Source of the DNA: Lycorma delicatula
Lineage: Eukaryota; Arthropoda; Insecta; Hemiptera; Fulgoridae
Assembly (NCBI RefSeq): GCF_047948215.1
Contig: NC_134464.1
Location: 31,805,020 to 31,869,019 of the forward strand
DNA length: 64,000 nt
Reading direction: 5' to 3'
This document shows, piece after piece, positions 45,411-57,889 of this stretch. The position numbers and the translations under genes were made by a program. How positions within the stretch are numbered: position 1 is the stretch's first letter; the number at the start of each line of letters is the position of its first letter. Below the pieces are notes generated by a model. It was not told the origin of the DNA. It ran no database searches and saw only the letters and a program-made list of their open reading frames with translations.

Positions 45411-47280
45411 CTGCTTTATAATCAAAACAGATATCGAAAAAAAGAGATTTTTAATAGAAAAAACTTAATTTCAATTACTACAATTAGTTTCTGAAATTCT
45501 ATGTGACCGACGGCTTGGCTATAATAAACTTGAATATCGGCATGAAACATAACCCGGTTGTTACCGCATGTCCTTAAAACGGCTTCTATCTTGAAACAAT
45601 GAAACATTTCGTTACGTCGATAGTCCTATGGTATTTCCAGGCGTAACTAGAAAAAACTTCATAGAAAACTTCAACAAAATCGGTTGAATAGTTTTTGCGT
45701 GAAAGAATAACCACTAGATGTAATAAATTGCAATATTTCCTAAAAATGCTAATTACAGATTCTCTATCGTGCAAACATTAACAAATTATTTTACTATCTT
45801 TTAGTATAAAATAAGAAATTCTATGACGTCTGACTTTCTTGAGGTAAACCAAATTATTCGTATCTTTACATGCATAAATGGGAAGAGAAAAGGATGTTAG
45901 TCAGTCATCAGTGATAAAATTTAAATGGTGCATTACATTAGTATTTAACCTCTTTCCATAAACGCGGATCGCAACAACTAATGTTATTTCTTAGTTTTCA
46001 GTTTTTTAAATTTTATAAATTAAGTAGAATTTTTTTATAGTGACCACTCGTTTTTTTTCTTATTAATTATAGATTTTCCTTGAATTTTTTTAATAATAAA
46101 AGTTCTTGAAAATTTTTCTCAACGATTTTAAATTATTTCATATCTTAATACAAATTATCATAATTAATATAAAAAAAATATCGTTAAATTCTGTATAGTT
46201 AACATTTAAATTAGAAGCGCTTTCACCGTACATATGTACTTGTATTTTATTTAATTTAAGATTATTAAAGGGAAGCATTAGTTACTAAAACTTAAAACTT
46301 AACTATAGTTCCGAACTTTATACTAGGCAATTAAATGTTCATAAAGTTGGTAATGTACAGTATTAGATAATTGATACCGGTTTAAGTTATTAACGAAATT
46401 ATATGTCCTTACTCACTTCAAGTTCTATTTTGTAATTAGCTTATAAAAACTTACGCAAGTTTACACTAATCAGACTGATTGTAATTTTTTAAAACAATTA
46501 AAAAAGCTTACGAATTAAATAAAATTGCGGATCTTTTTTAATCCTTTCCAGTAGGACCTTTTTTTTGTGTAAAAATTAATGGATTTTCTTTGGATCTTCT
46601 TTGTAAATCATGGAATTTCTTTGAAAATATAAGATCTCCAAATTTATAGGGTGAGCAAAAAGTGCTGATTAAGTAAATTAATTGAAACTAAAAAAAAATA
46701 TTGTAACTCGATATGAAAATTATTTAATATAATTAAAACATTTTTGTTTTTTCATATTACAGGTGTATAAAATATGAAATTCTAGGTAATAATAGAATTT
46801 TTAGAATCAAAATGAAGATTACTTTTCTTCATCTGTGATGAAGAAGCGCGTATGTATTATGTTAATAAATTACCTAAATTACAGAGGAAATTACAAAAAA
46901 AATGTGTATGAACGAATCCACCAAACTTTTAAAAACGAGATTATATGCAAAGTATACAGAAACTTTGAACTTAAACTTTGGTTTCACATTAATTCGTTTC
47001 GCGCTTTTGAAAAGAGTTAAATTTTGTTTGGTGAGCTAACAGATACGATAGAACTAGTGTAAATAAAAATACAATTTTCATAGTACCATTCAACATAGTT
47101 CTGCAAAACGAACTTGTTGATTCGCACATAACGCATAACGTGAAATTTTGCAAGCATTTAAGTACGAAAATATTCTTTCCTCCAAATAAAAACCACTAGA
47201 TGTAATAAATTGCAATATTTCCTAAAACTGCTCATGACAGTTTCTCCAAACACATCAAACGACACTGAAATACTTCTTTA
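45411..47280. other. AT-rich intergenic DNA with a small dispersed repeat
   Basis: 'ccactagatgtaataaattg' plus 'caatatttcctaaaa' occurs at 45711 and again at 47208. The first is preceded by 'aaaatcggttgaatagtttt', a retroelement-tail-like motif. No gene seen. Confidence 0.5.
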
Positions 47281-47900
47281 CTTTCCATATAGAGACCGCT
47301 ATAGCACTAGAAGGGAAAGTATTGTAATCGGTCCAATTTGGGCATATGCGGTTTTCACCGGATCTTGACGTTTTGACACCTAAGGAACCTAAAAAACCGG
47401 ATGGAAATTTTCCGGAATTCGTATGTACACATGTATGTTCGATGTCAGCCTCTAAATCATCTTATATATCAAGAACTACTGGACCAATTTTGACCAAACA
47501 TGGTCAGATTACTTCTATATATCGGGCATTAATTCAATAAATTTTCATCTTAAAAGGCCAAGGCTATACAGCAAGGTCACCCTCAGTATTTCGATATTCC
47601 GCCCATTAAGGTCGTATTTTTCTTAGGAACATTTGCAAACAATTAAAAAATCTTTGAAAACGTTTTTTGCAAAATCGCATTCTTACCCCAAGAAATGCTG
47701 TAAACTAGTGGCTGGCATAGTGCGTCAATAGTATCCCCTGTCACCACAAGGAGTGTTACTGTCGCAGTTCACCATCTTGGAATTTCCTTTTCCCTCGCTC
47801 TCTTGGACCGGGAAATTTTAAATTCTACGGGGTAGTCAACCAAATTATTTTTATACTTTAAATATTAATTATTTATTTAATTTAATTTAGTAACATTTCA
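47281..47900 (+). repeat. Repeat family A copy
   Basis: Starts ACTTTCCATATAGAG...AGAAGGGAAAGTATTGTAATCGG and continues 'catatgcggttttcaccgga', 'taaggaacctaaaaaaccgg', 'aaaaggccaaggctatacag' and 'gcaaggtcaccctcagtatt', matching 1411 on. Diverges after about 47700. Confidence 0.75.
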
Positions 47901-49304
47901 AGGTTGGTAGCACTGACGTACAGCAGTTATCGTCCGCTATGTTGTGACACCCTTAAAACGAATATTTGGGTTTGTGTGATCTAATGCGAGTACATAACAA
48001 ATTTACTGGTTTTTTATTTTTATTTTACTAACCCACCATTTCGGGAAACATTTACCGAATCACGATAGAGGTTTATATCTCATTTCAGTTTCAGTAGTGG
48101 GTGATTTTGCTAGACGATACACTACATAGTGGGGCTTTTCATTTATTACTACAAGACCAGTGGCAAAACCCAGAACAGATCAGGTATAAGCTACTTTTTC
48201 ACTTCCAAGGTCTTACCCGTCTAGATTTATACCTCTAATGAGTGTCATAATCTCGGGTTAATAATGTCCGGAGACAAGATATAGGTGGGCTTCGTTTCAA
48301 GATTGTTTATTTTTAAAGATGACTTTCTACAGAAACAGTAATCTGATGACAACCACTAGATTGGCTACCACGTCAGAGTAGACCAAGCAAATACTTCCGG
48401 AATGGTCGAAGCCAGGTAATGAAAAGTAAAATCTTCCTTAAGCTACTCCTCTATCTATACACCCTTATTTATACATACACACGAACGCGCACAAAATAGT
48501 TTTCAAGATTAGGAGTAATTAATCAGAAATTTTAAAAATTCAATTACAATTTACATAAAAATACCAGTATTTCGGAAAAATTATTCACTTCTTAAAGAAA
48601 AAAAAAAAATTCTTATTAGTTTACAAAAGATGAAAGTGTTTAAGCAGATACACATTTCGATTGTTAAAAAAACATCAACAGGAAATGTAATGAATCAATA
48701 AAATAAAAATAAGCCAGCAAAAAAATCAGAAAAAGATTATATAAAACTAAAAATAATAAGCACATTAAAAGACATTTGCCAGTATTTATAAAATAAAAAA
48801 AGCTGGCAGTGCTTCTCGGCTATTCCAGTCAAATTATGCACTTCAATCATTTTAAGCTCTATTTGTATCTTTACGATAAAATATTGCTTTTTATTGAAAA
48901 ACAATAACCAAAATTATGATTTTTTTTTCAGATTATTATATAAAAATATTTATTTCTAATTTTATGATACATAAACGAATAAATACAAAAATAAAAATTT
49001 TAAAGCTCCCCCATTAGGAGAGGTATAAGTTGTTTTAATGATTCTATTTTTTTAATAAAATACGTTTTGCGTATTAAAAATTACGACATTTTTTTATATA
49101 ACTTCCATACTCAAGGAGAAGCATTCTGATAAAATTAATCTTTAAGAAAATAATACGCAAGTGGTGATAACAAATATAAATTAAAGACTTTTAAAATTGC
49201 TTAAAATATACAAAGATACAACCATAATTATAAATACGAGTAAACAAAGTTGTAATTTTGCAGGAAGAAGATGAAAATTTTGGGTAATTATTTTTACAAG
49301 AAAT
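47901..49304. other. AT-rich intergenic DNA
   Basis: No gene or clear repeat. The part 48180-48430 is less AT-rich, with no motif. Confidence 0.5.
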
Positions 49305-49800
49305 CCCGGGTGATTCAAAAAGAACTTCAAAACTTCACAAAACTGCAGCCGAACAATTTTGTCGTGTTCGTAATCTGTTGAACTGTGGCTAATTTTTACG
49401 GCTTCAAGTGCAATCCTTTACAAAATATGCGCCAAACGTCCTATGTGGAATGCCAGTCTCACGTGATGCACGTAGAGTTGGTTTCTTAGGACTAGTGCAA
49501 AGTTTTATCAGATGATCCACAGCAGTTTCAAGGACGTGTGGGCATCCTGGTAATTTTGAATGTTTACCAGAACAACTTGTCTCAACGAAGATTTGGTGCC
49601 AAGAGTAAACTGTACGCTTATTAGGAGGCTCCCTACCGTTGGGAGGATTCCTACGGCTTCCTAGGAGTCTCCTACTAGGAGACTCCTTACGAAAATTACG
49701 TTGAACTGCAGTTACTGACTGCAAATCGTGAAACCAAAACACACAGCGAGCGCGTTCCGCACCAGTAAATGTATCCATTTTTAATAATACTGGTGACAGC
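49305..49800 (-). mobile_element. Mariner-like deletion derivative
   Basis: On the minus strand, MDTFTGAERARCVFWFHDLQ starts the transposase at 49775. VTAVQRNFRKE, an inserted proline/arginine-rich stretch, TVYSWHQIFVETSCSGKHSK, TSPKKPTLRASRETGIPHRT and a stop near 49404 follow. This is the N-terminal helix-turn-helix half of a mariner transposase (compare 11920). The DDE half is absent. A terminal-repeat-like CCGGGTGATTCAAAAAGAAC is at about 49308-49327, so the copy appears internally deleted. No matching left end was identified. Inactive. Confidence 0.75.
49663..49687. repeat. Perfect palindrome inside the mariner fragment
   Basis: AGGAGTCTCCTA-C-TAGGAGACTCCT: 12-bp arms around one base, within a run of AGGAG/CTCCT words (49622-49690). 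It interrupts the transposase between the first and second helices. Confidence 0.92.
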
Positions 49801-50456
49801 ATTGGTGGCCGAATTCGGTACTAATGAACTTTCATGAAGTTTCTGACTGTGAGTCAAAACCTTGATGTTTTTTGTATGAAATGAGACTTAAACCGAATTT
49901 GTAAGTTATCTAAATAAATTTTTAAATAACTGGCCCAGTAAAGATTTGAAATTTTATTTCGGCCAAAACAAATCCACTCCTTTTTCCAACTTTTGCAAAA
50001 ACTTAGTAGATTCTATTCTCCCGAAGGAAGTATCTGTCTACCAAATTTTAAGAAAATCGGTGAATGGAGTTCAGAGTTATAAGACCAAATTCAGGCCAAC
50101 ATTTGTATGTACATACCCACAAACGTCTGAATGACAAAAATAACTCTGAAGGAAGATATTTTTTTTTCCCAGATTATTTACAATTTGTTTAAATGAACGT
50201 TCTTTTATTTAAAAAAAAAAAAAAATATCTCCTGTCACAAAACTTATTTTATAATTTTTTTTTTACCGATCTATATATTTTCCCGTTATAACTGTAGAAA
50301 GGAAAGTAATTAAAAAAAAAAAAAAATAATAATACATAAAAATAAATATATACACATACACATATAAATAACAAACTTGGACATCTTAAGCTAAAATAAA
50401 AAAAATTGGCTAACAAATATCTATATTAACTGCACTCCCCATCTTTACTAAGCAGT

Positions 50457-50498
<42 letters not shown>

Positions 50499-51647
50499 AA
50501 ACGCATATCTGGTTTAGATTTGCCTTTTTTGTTGCAAAGGTTTCTACACATATTTTATTACAATACCGTTCAGAAGAGCTTTTCTTTTATATCTAAGGAA
50601 CTAAAAATATATTTTATAAGAGTCAACCTACTTAAATAAATAAATTAAAAAATTATAATTTTACAAATCTATTTGTTTTTTTAATAAAAAATTAAAAAAA
50701 AAAAGTTTTAAAAATTATGTTTATAGGGAAAATATGTAAATTTTGTAAACGGATCTTTAAAAAATAAAATAGAAATATCGGATATATTAAAAAAAAAGTT
50801 ATATTATGACTCAGGTGGCAGAATTGTATTAATTTCCTGTTTCTGAAACGGGACTTATCCACTTAACTTTTTATGTTAAACGAAAAAAATGAGAGAAAAA
50901 TATACATAAAAATTCAATATTTATTCTTAAAACTGCTGTTACAGCTTTTAAATGAATTGTGAGTGATGATATAGAATACTTTACACCATGATATATGTAA
51001 TTTAAAACCTGATACAAGATTTTAACAGAAATTTAACATTTTAAAAGTGTTTGTTGAATCTAAATAAATATAATAATTTTTTTTTATACGGCACCCACAC
51101 TTCCTTATACCTTGACTTTCCACCCGATAGGAGAAAGTAGATATCCATATAATTGATAGAAAGACAGGCACTGGAGAGAAAGTAGGCACTCTGTGGACTA
51201 CAGGGGAACTGAGAAAGAATTAGAACAGTATCTTCATAAAGTGCGCTTTGACAAAAAAAGTTTATTGTGGAATATTTAACGTAGAAACATTTAACAGCAA
51301 AGAAGAAACTTTTTTCCCTGCTACCAGTGTATTTATAATCGGCTCCTTAAGTAAATCGTTTGATAATAAGCACATGATAGGGGGTTCTTAAGGAACTCAC
51401 ATAATAAGTCAATCCATTATAATACACAGCAGATACCAGTAATCTTAAAATTCATTCGTAAAATATATATCTGCCAACACTTCATAATCCATAAAAACAA
51501 ACAATTGACAAATAAAAACCAATAAACAAATAAATAGTCAATAAACAAAAAAACAAACAAATAATCAAGCGACAGCTAGTCGAACAAAGAACAAATCAAC
51601 TTGGCTCTTAAGCAACCTCTTAAGCAACTTGGCAGTGGTAGCCAATC
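49801..51647. other. AT-rich intergenic DNA with (TA)n
   Basis: (TA)n at 50459-50496. The part 49930-50130 ('gaaaatcggtgaatggagtt', 'gtatgtacatacccacaaac') resembles insect repeat tails but no second copy was found here. The part 51500-51580 is A/C low-complexity. No gene seen. Confidence 0.5.
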
Positions 51648-51785
51648 CGCCGATCTCCGCGACAGAGAGGTAGCGTTTCGGGTTTAAATCCCGGTCAAGT
51701 ATTTATACGGTAAAAAATTTCCTTTTCATATTCCTACGCACTAACTTCGGAGCTTATGTGGTATGTTAATTTCATAAAGCAAATA
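51648..51785 (+). mobile_element. SINE S2 with deleted anticodon region
   Basis: 'ccgatctccgcgacagagag', then GTAGCG and directly TTTCGGGTTTAAATCCCGGTCAAG: the box A and box B regions are joined with the anticodon arm missing. The 3' body ('cggtaaaaaatttcc', 'ttcctacgcactaacttcgg') agrees with 23700-23785. Confidence 0.75.
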
Positions 51786-52030
51786 AAAGTACTAAAAGTA
51801 ACAATTTATTAGTGATTGACTGTAAAATATTCGTGTTACCAGATAGTACCTAATACGTGGTTTGGGGAAAACCTAAGTACTAATTCTGTTCTAATTATTT
51901 AAGAAAAATGTTTTTGTGTTTATTGAAAACTTTTCTAAAAATTGAGGTAAAAATGATAAAATAAAAAAATCATTAATTTCTATTTTGGAAAATAGCTACC
52001 AGTCATGATTAGCTATTATACTAAACTGGT
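51786..52030. other. AT-rich intergenic DNA
   Basis: Nothing recognised. Confidence 0.5.
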
Positions 52031-52150
52031 TTTTTTTTTTTTTTTTTACTTGCGGGACCACCGTTAGGTATTGCTTCAGAGGATGAGCAAAACCCCAAGT
52101 TTCCTGATGTCCTGGGTTCGAATACCGGGAATATCTGGTTAACTGAAAAT
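52031..52150 (-). mobile_element. SINE S1 scrap
   Basis: T-tract, then 'gaccaccgttaggtattgct' and 'tcagaggatga' match the S1 distal end. 'Tctggttaactgaaa' matches further in. An intervening CCTGGGTTCGAATACCGGG resembles a tRNA box B on the plus strand, so the scrap may be chimeric. Confidence 0.5.
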
Positions 52151-52337
52151 AAGTTAACATTTTTTTCTAAATATTCTTATCGGATTTTATACCTAATTAA
52201 ATCTTATTCAATTTTGTTAAATTCATATGAAATTATCAATTGAATTTTATTACTTATTTCAATCGGTTGCATAAGTATCGCCTGTTTATACAGTTATGTT
52301 TCGGTTGTGCTGCGAGCCAGCTCAACCGAAAACCTTC

Positions 52338-52415
52338 TTTTATGAGGGCATCAGGAAGCTTGTGCAACAATGGACCAAGTGCGTTGAAATGCAAAGGGAC
52401 TATGCTGAAAAATGA
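52338..52415 (+). pseudogene. Mariner transposase C-terminus
   Basis: The frame FYEGIRKLVQQWTKCVEMQ-RDYAEK-stop (TGA at 52413) is the typical C-terminal sequence of mariner transposases of the Mos1/Hsmar type ('F-x-x-GI-x-KLV-x-RW-x-KCV-x-x-x-GDYVEK'). Upstream 'ccagctcaaccgaaaacctt' may be the last part before it, but no catalytic motif is found in the 200 bp before. It belongs to a different mariner subfamily from the copy at 11920. Confidence 0.72.
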
Positions 52416-55036
52416 TGTACATGTAAGTTTCCTATTTGTATTGCAATAAAATTTATAACTACATTGCGGATAATAATTGACTTACCCTCGTATTATTAAC
52501 ATTTTAGAATTATATAAATCATCTAAAATTTAGTTAAATTATGTAATATTTAGTTAATACATTATATTCTGTTACTAGAAAGTTCCGATAATTTTTTTAA
52601 TATAATCTTTATAAAATACTTACTGCATGGAATATAGTTGATTATAAATGAAGTTTGATTTACTTGATAAAAACTATATTGATTTAAAAATACTAACGAA
52701 TAACCAACCCTTAAAACTGATTTACAATAAATCAGAAATTATAAAAACTACGATGCAATTTTGATAAAAAAAAATTACGGTCTTTTTCATTGTTCCCCTG
52801 GAGCCAAATTACTTATATAACTAATTAATTAATAATTTGAATCTAAAATCGTTGAAATTATTTGTTATATATTAATATGCTAATCGTCTATTTACTGTGG
52901 AAGTACAAGTAATAGACAAAGATAAATTAATGACCAACCCAACCGTCATTTTATAATTTTTGTTTCTCTTTTTTTGCTGCACATTATTTACAATCGGTCA
53001 TATTATAATTGCTGGAAAAATACTAGGATATCATTACATATACTAATATTTCATCATTATTAATGAAAGAAAAATAAATTATTCTAAAATTATTGTTAAA
53101 ATGCAATGTTTAATTTACATAATGTTTACTATAAAAATAATGCAGTATGGTTACAAAAAATTATACATACTTCATTAATTCTAATCATTAATAACACCCT
53201 GATATGTAGGGATGAAAACAATGAAACTTATGATTTATATTCACTCAGGCAATGAATTATACACCATTTTTAATTGTTATTTTGTTATTCCTTCATAGCA
53301 TTACAACTTAATTGTTATTAATAACAATTAACTCATTCAATTCAAGCTTATTTGGAACACGTGTATATTCCAAGCTTAGTTACACATTTCACTAAGTTCG
53401 TAATGTAATTTTTTTTTAAATTGCCCTTGAACGCAAAAAAATTCACAATTTAGAATAAACAATTTTTTCAATTATTTTTTTTTTGGGTATTTAGTTTTTA
53501 TATATTAAATTATTAATGTATTTTTCACTAAAATATAATACTTTTCTTGAATTTTAAATATCGTTAATATCAAGAAAGGTTTAATTGGAAAAAAATCGAT
53601 ATTGGTCAACTAACCTATTAAAATCGAAAAGTGTTCCCTACGAAAATCGATATTCTAATACATAATATAAAAAGTAATAAATGTAGATAGATAACTTTAA
53701 AGTTCCGTTGTAAATTAGTGAAAGTTTCGACATTTAATAAATGTCACTTTTTGTAGGGTAATATAAGTTATGTAGAATTGACAACCTTTATTTTATGTCG
53801 GATTTAATAGTTTTATCGTGGACATAATAATCGCAAACATCTTACAAACATGACGTTACTGTCTTATAGACGTACGAATTAATTTTATTTTTGACGACCG
53901 ACAATTATGAACATAGGTTTAATTTAAAAACGATTGTTGATTTTAATTTTAGATTAACATACCTGAAAATCCTTGAAGACGGAGTAATAACTTCGAAAAT
54001 ATTAGGATTTACACTTATTAAATTGTTGGTAAGTGGAAATTTAATTTATACAATTTAGAAAATAGATATTACATTATTTTGTTTAATAACAATAAAAAAA
54101 AGAAACCCATGTAAATAATTAAATTTTTTGAAACAAATTTTATGGGTACAATGAAAATAAAATTATTGTTCTTATTCAGTGATTTATAAAAAATACAACA
54201 ATAAATTATTCGAAAATTTTTACCAATTTTTTTAATGAAATTTAAAATATAAGTTCAAATAAAATTTAAAAAAAATTACTTTCAAACAATGTGAATGAAC
54301 TGTAGGATGTCACAAAGTTTACAAAAAAAATAAATAAATAAAAAACAGCCCTTTTCATTTAAACTTTCCTGGAAAAGTTTTTGTAATTACACTTGAAAAG
54401 TTACAGTGAAGGCAAAAAAGTGATTCCATTTTTCACACTTCAACAAAAGAAATTTAATGAATTCTGTCGTAATATGTAATTCTTCAGTCGTTGGTCTGAA
54501 AGCTTGGAGAAATTTTCTTCGTGTTTTGATATTAAGATATTTTTTCGTCAAAAATAACAAGCATTAAAAAATTTCCATTAAGTGAAATGTAACCTTACTG
54601 CTTTTATCCTTTTGTGTAATATTCATTTACTAAGTGTTGCATGGTTTCTTCGTAATTCTGACAAAATTTTGATTCTATCTAAAGGAAAAATTAAGTGCAG
54701 TAAGAATAAAGAATTTTATCAATGACAATATCTCTTTTGATAAATGACATCTTTAAGCGGATTCCATACGGATTAGAAGATGTGTTGCCGCCATATTTGT
54801 CACTTTAAATAAAATTCGTTTAGAATAAAAGAATGCTTCAATTAAGATGAACACGATAGAGAGGGATGGAGTTACCGATAGCGTCTCATATTATCCATTC
54901 ATATTTGACGTGCCGACATAAACTAGAATTATAATCACATAGTTTTAAACGAAAATAAAACCATTGTATTTTGAGTCTCAAATAGACGTAACGTTACTAA
55001 TCGCGTAGATAAAATTTCCATTAATGATAACGGTAG
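52416..55036. other. Long AT-rich stretch, nothing recognised
   Basis: About 2.6 kb without recognisable gene, transposon or long repeat. Short less AT-rich spots at 54760-54900 carry no motif. Confidence 0.5.
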
Positions 55037-55403
55037 TTTTTACTTTCCCGTCTAGATAGCGCTATAGCAAAGCTATAGCTGTAGAAAGAAAAGTATTGTA
55101 ATCGGTCCATTTGGACATATGCGGTTTTCACCGGATCTTCACGTTTCGACACCTAAGTAACCCAAAAAACCGGAATGAAATTTTTCAGATGTTAATGTTC
55201 CCATGTATGTATGTTTATGTTCGGTCGATCGTCACCGCAGTACCGCCACACCAGCGCGAATTAAATACGGTATGCGCACGAGCTTCAGTTAGAATCACTG
55301 ATTTAAAGAAAAAATATTATATTAAATAGAATGAGAAATATTTTTAATTAAGTTGAGTGGGTATGCCGTGCATCAGTAACAACCCACAATTGTAGGACTT
55401 TTG
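55037..55403 (+). repeat. Repeat family A, internally deleted copy
   Basis: Head ACTTTCCCGTCTAGATAGCG...AGAAAGAAAAGTATTGTAATCGG, then 'tatgcggttttcaccggatc' and 'tcgacacctaagtaaccc'. It jumps at about 55215 to 'gatcgtcaccgcagtaccgc' and 'acaccagcgcgaattaaata', which matches 2085-2130 of the long copy. Confidence 0.78.
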
Positions 55404-55439
55404 TGGAAAATGTCATCTATAAGATGTTGTAGAACAAGC

Positions 55440-55870
55440 GTCACTTCTCCACGATAGCTACCAACATAGCTGGGGTAATTAAACGGAAGAACTGGGGAGT
55501 GAGAGGATAGGGAACAGCCTTTCGTAGAGTCGTCATACGTCTGGGCTTGTTCGCGTGGGCAGTGGCGTGGAAGCGGGAGGACTTTTGTATCTCTGAGCTA
55601 AGAAGAGGCATGGTACAGACCCGGATCACTAAAAATGGACTGATCAGGAAGATCAAGTAATCTGTAGTAAAGTCCTGCGATCAGGCAAAGAAAAGGACAG
55701 TCAGGTAATGGACAGTCCCCTGCGGAGTTGTCGTGCGTCCGCGCTTGCGAGGATGGGCGACGGTGATGATGAATGGGGATTCTGGATTCCTGAGCTCAAA
55801 GGCCCCTCTCGAAGCTGTGAAATACTTAATTGCGGATCCGGCCTCGGGAGGAGAGTTGGTGACATAGGAG
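55440..55870 (+). mobile_element. Two R1-like LINE 3' fragments in tandem
   Basis: First fragment, frame around 55480-55662: GTAFRRVVIRLGLFAWAVAW-KREDFCISELRRGM, ending in TAA, which parallels the RAAVRTCLHEWAVAMRHEDF segment of the 44.7 kb copy. Second fragment (55708-55870): in broken frame SPAELSCVRACEDGRR, then the 3' untranslated end 'tacttaattgcggatccggc' and 'tcgggaggagag', equivalent to 'cttaactgcaggatccggcc' at 45316. So two partial ends lie head to tail. Both are decayed. Confidence 0.75.
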
Positions 55871-57599
55871 GTTTAGTCGGCAGGGCGCAGGTACACAAAC
55901 GCACATTTAATAACATCTTGCGGAACCTGTTTGCCAGTCTCACACTTCGCCCGTAAATGGGGTTCCTACTCACTGAACCAAAAAAAAAAGAAGCGTTTCA
56001 GCTTTTTCTGTTTCTTATAATTAAAAAAATTCTGAATGTTCTATAGATGAAAAATTGCCTTAGGATAATTACATTGATTTTATTACAAATAAAATCAACT
56101 CTTTTTGTTTTCCTTTGAAAAATTTATATAAAGCGCTTAGTTGGTAATCATTATTTAAATATTTTCTGCGCCTACGTGTGTTTCCTTCTTAAGTAAAACA
56201 CCTCTTAAAGCTCCCTTAAAATGTCAAAATGAGTTTACAAGAAAAAAAAAATAGGCTGTTAGATTGTTTCGTATTCATGGATATTTAGTATCGGTACCGA
56301 TATTTGGACCGATATTTAGTAAATTTAAAACATCTAACTATGTTTTTTTATATTATTTATAAAAGTACAATCTTTACTAAAAGTCATTTTTCTTAAAAAA
56401 AAAAAAAAATATCCACTTCTTCCAGGGTAGATAAAAGATTTTTTTTTTGTTAATGAACAAAAGTTTAGCTTACAAGAACCTTTCCTAGTTAGCCAACAAT
56501 TCTGAAGAAGACTATAATTTATTATGCTTATGTTTTCATTTTAAAAATTAAAAATCCATTTAAAAATCTTCCAATTTATTTACAATAAAATTAAAAGACA
56601 TTCTTTTATATCAAAAATATTACGTTATCGATAAATTAAAAAAAGTACTTATTTAAGTGAATAAGACAAACCTTCGAATTTCTGCATTTCAATTCAATGT
56701 CAACATGTACTCAAATAATTATAATTAACGCCTTCTAAATTGTTTATCATATAGTTATTTTATGAGTTACTTATTTTATAACTTGTAGTCATAATGTACT
56801 TATATTAAAAATTATTTTATGTAATTATATTTCAAAACATTAATATAGGCTTTAATAATTATCATTTTATACAAATTATATTTGGATATTTTGTGATGTT
56901 ATTCTAATCAAAGTTTTAGCATGGTCACCCTTGATAATTCAGAAGAACGGTAAGGAAATTAAATTAACTGTAAAGAATATTTTTAGTAGAAAAAAATTCT
57001 CTCTCGGTAAATCCCTTACTAAGAGGGCGTTTTGTTTGTTTCCCTTATGTACACTGAATATGAGAAGGATTAATGGTATAGCTTTTTCAAATTTATTTTA
57101 TCTACATTCATACACCAGATACGAATGGGAATAACATTTAAAAAAAATAAAAGTATGATTTAGATATTTTATTGAAAAAAATTAATGTTGATGTACTCAT
57201 ACAATAGCACCGAAAATTTATTACTTAAAAGTAGTTGGAAAGTTGTTTACGTACATGCATCTTAATATTTTTTTTTTGCTTATTCAAGTCTACTGTTAAA
57301 CTTCAACAGAATGTATAAACAAAATGGCAATTTTATAAAATCAATATTGGTTGTTAATCTAACAAAAAAAAAACTTGCAAAGAATTTATTAGAAAATTGT
57401 AGAATTTCTTTTACGATTAAAAATTTATCGCGGTTTCGTATTATACAGATTGATACAATATGAGATTAACTAGAAATTAACTATCGGAAAATAGACATTT
57501 AAAATTTAAGTTAAAATGAAATTACATATTTTGTATAAGATTTTTTTTCTCATATTTCAATAAGAGAAAAAAATGTGTGAATATAGAGAGAATAAGAGA
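55871..57599. other. AT-rich intergenic DNA
   Basis: No gene seen. The frame 56931-57134 shows no domain. A short direct repeat 'aatgtgtgaatatag' lies at 57572 and 57606. Confidence 0.5.
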
Positions 57600-57889
57600 G
57601 GAAATAATGTGTGAATATAGATTCTTCGACCCTTTCAGAAACAACAAGAAAATCGGTATTAACTATCGTCACCTCACCGACAGGGAGTATAAATAATCTG
57701 ATGATTATCAGTCATTTGATGCCTCTAGCACGAACCTCCTGAAAAGGTACAGAAGCAGTTACGTCTATGGAGCGTAAAATCACGAAAAGGTGGGAGAAAG
57801 GAGAAAATGCCAGCCGTAGTCTACGACCACTAGGACGGGGCAGTTTCTGGGCTGACGAAAAAAATATATGCTAAGGCACCCTGGGTTAA

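Noticed and set aside
45586..45774. Upstream part of the helicase pseudogene
   Set aside because: Minus-strand frames beyond about 45410 show no PIF1 motif, so I stopped the call there.
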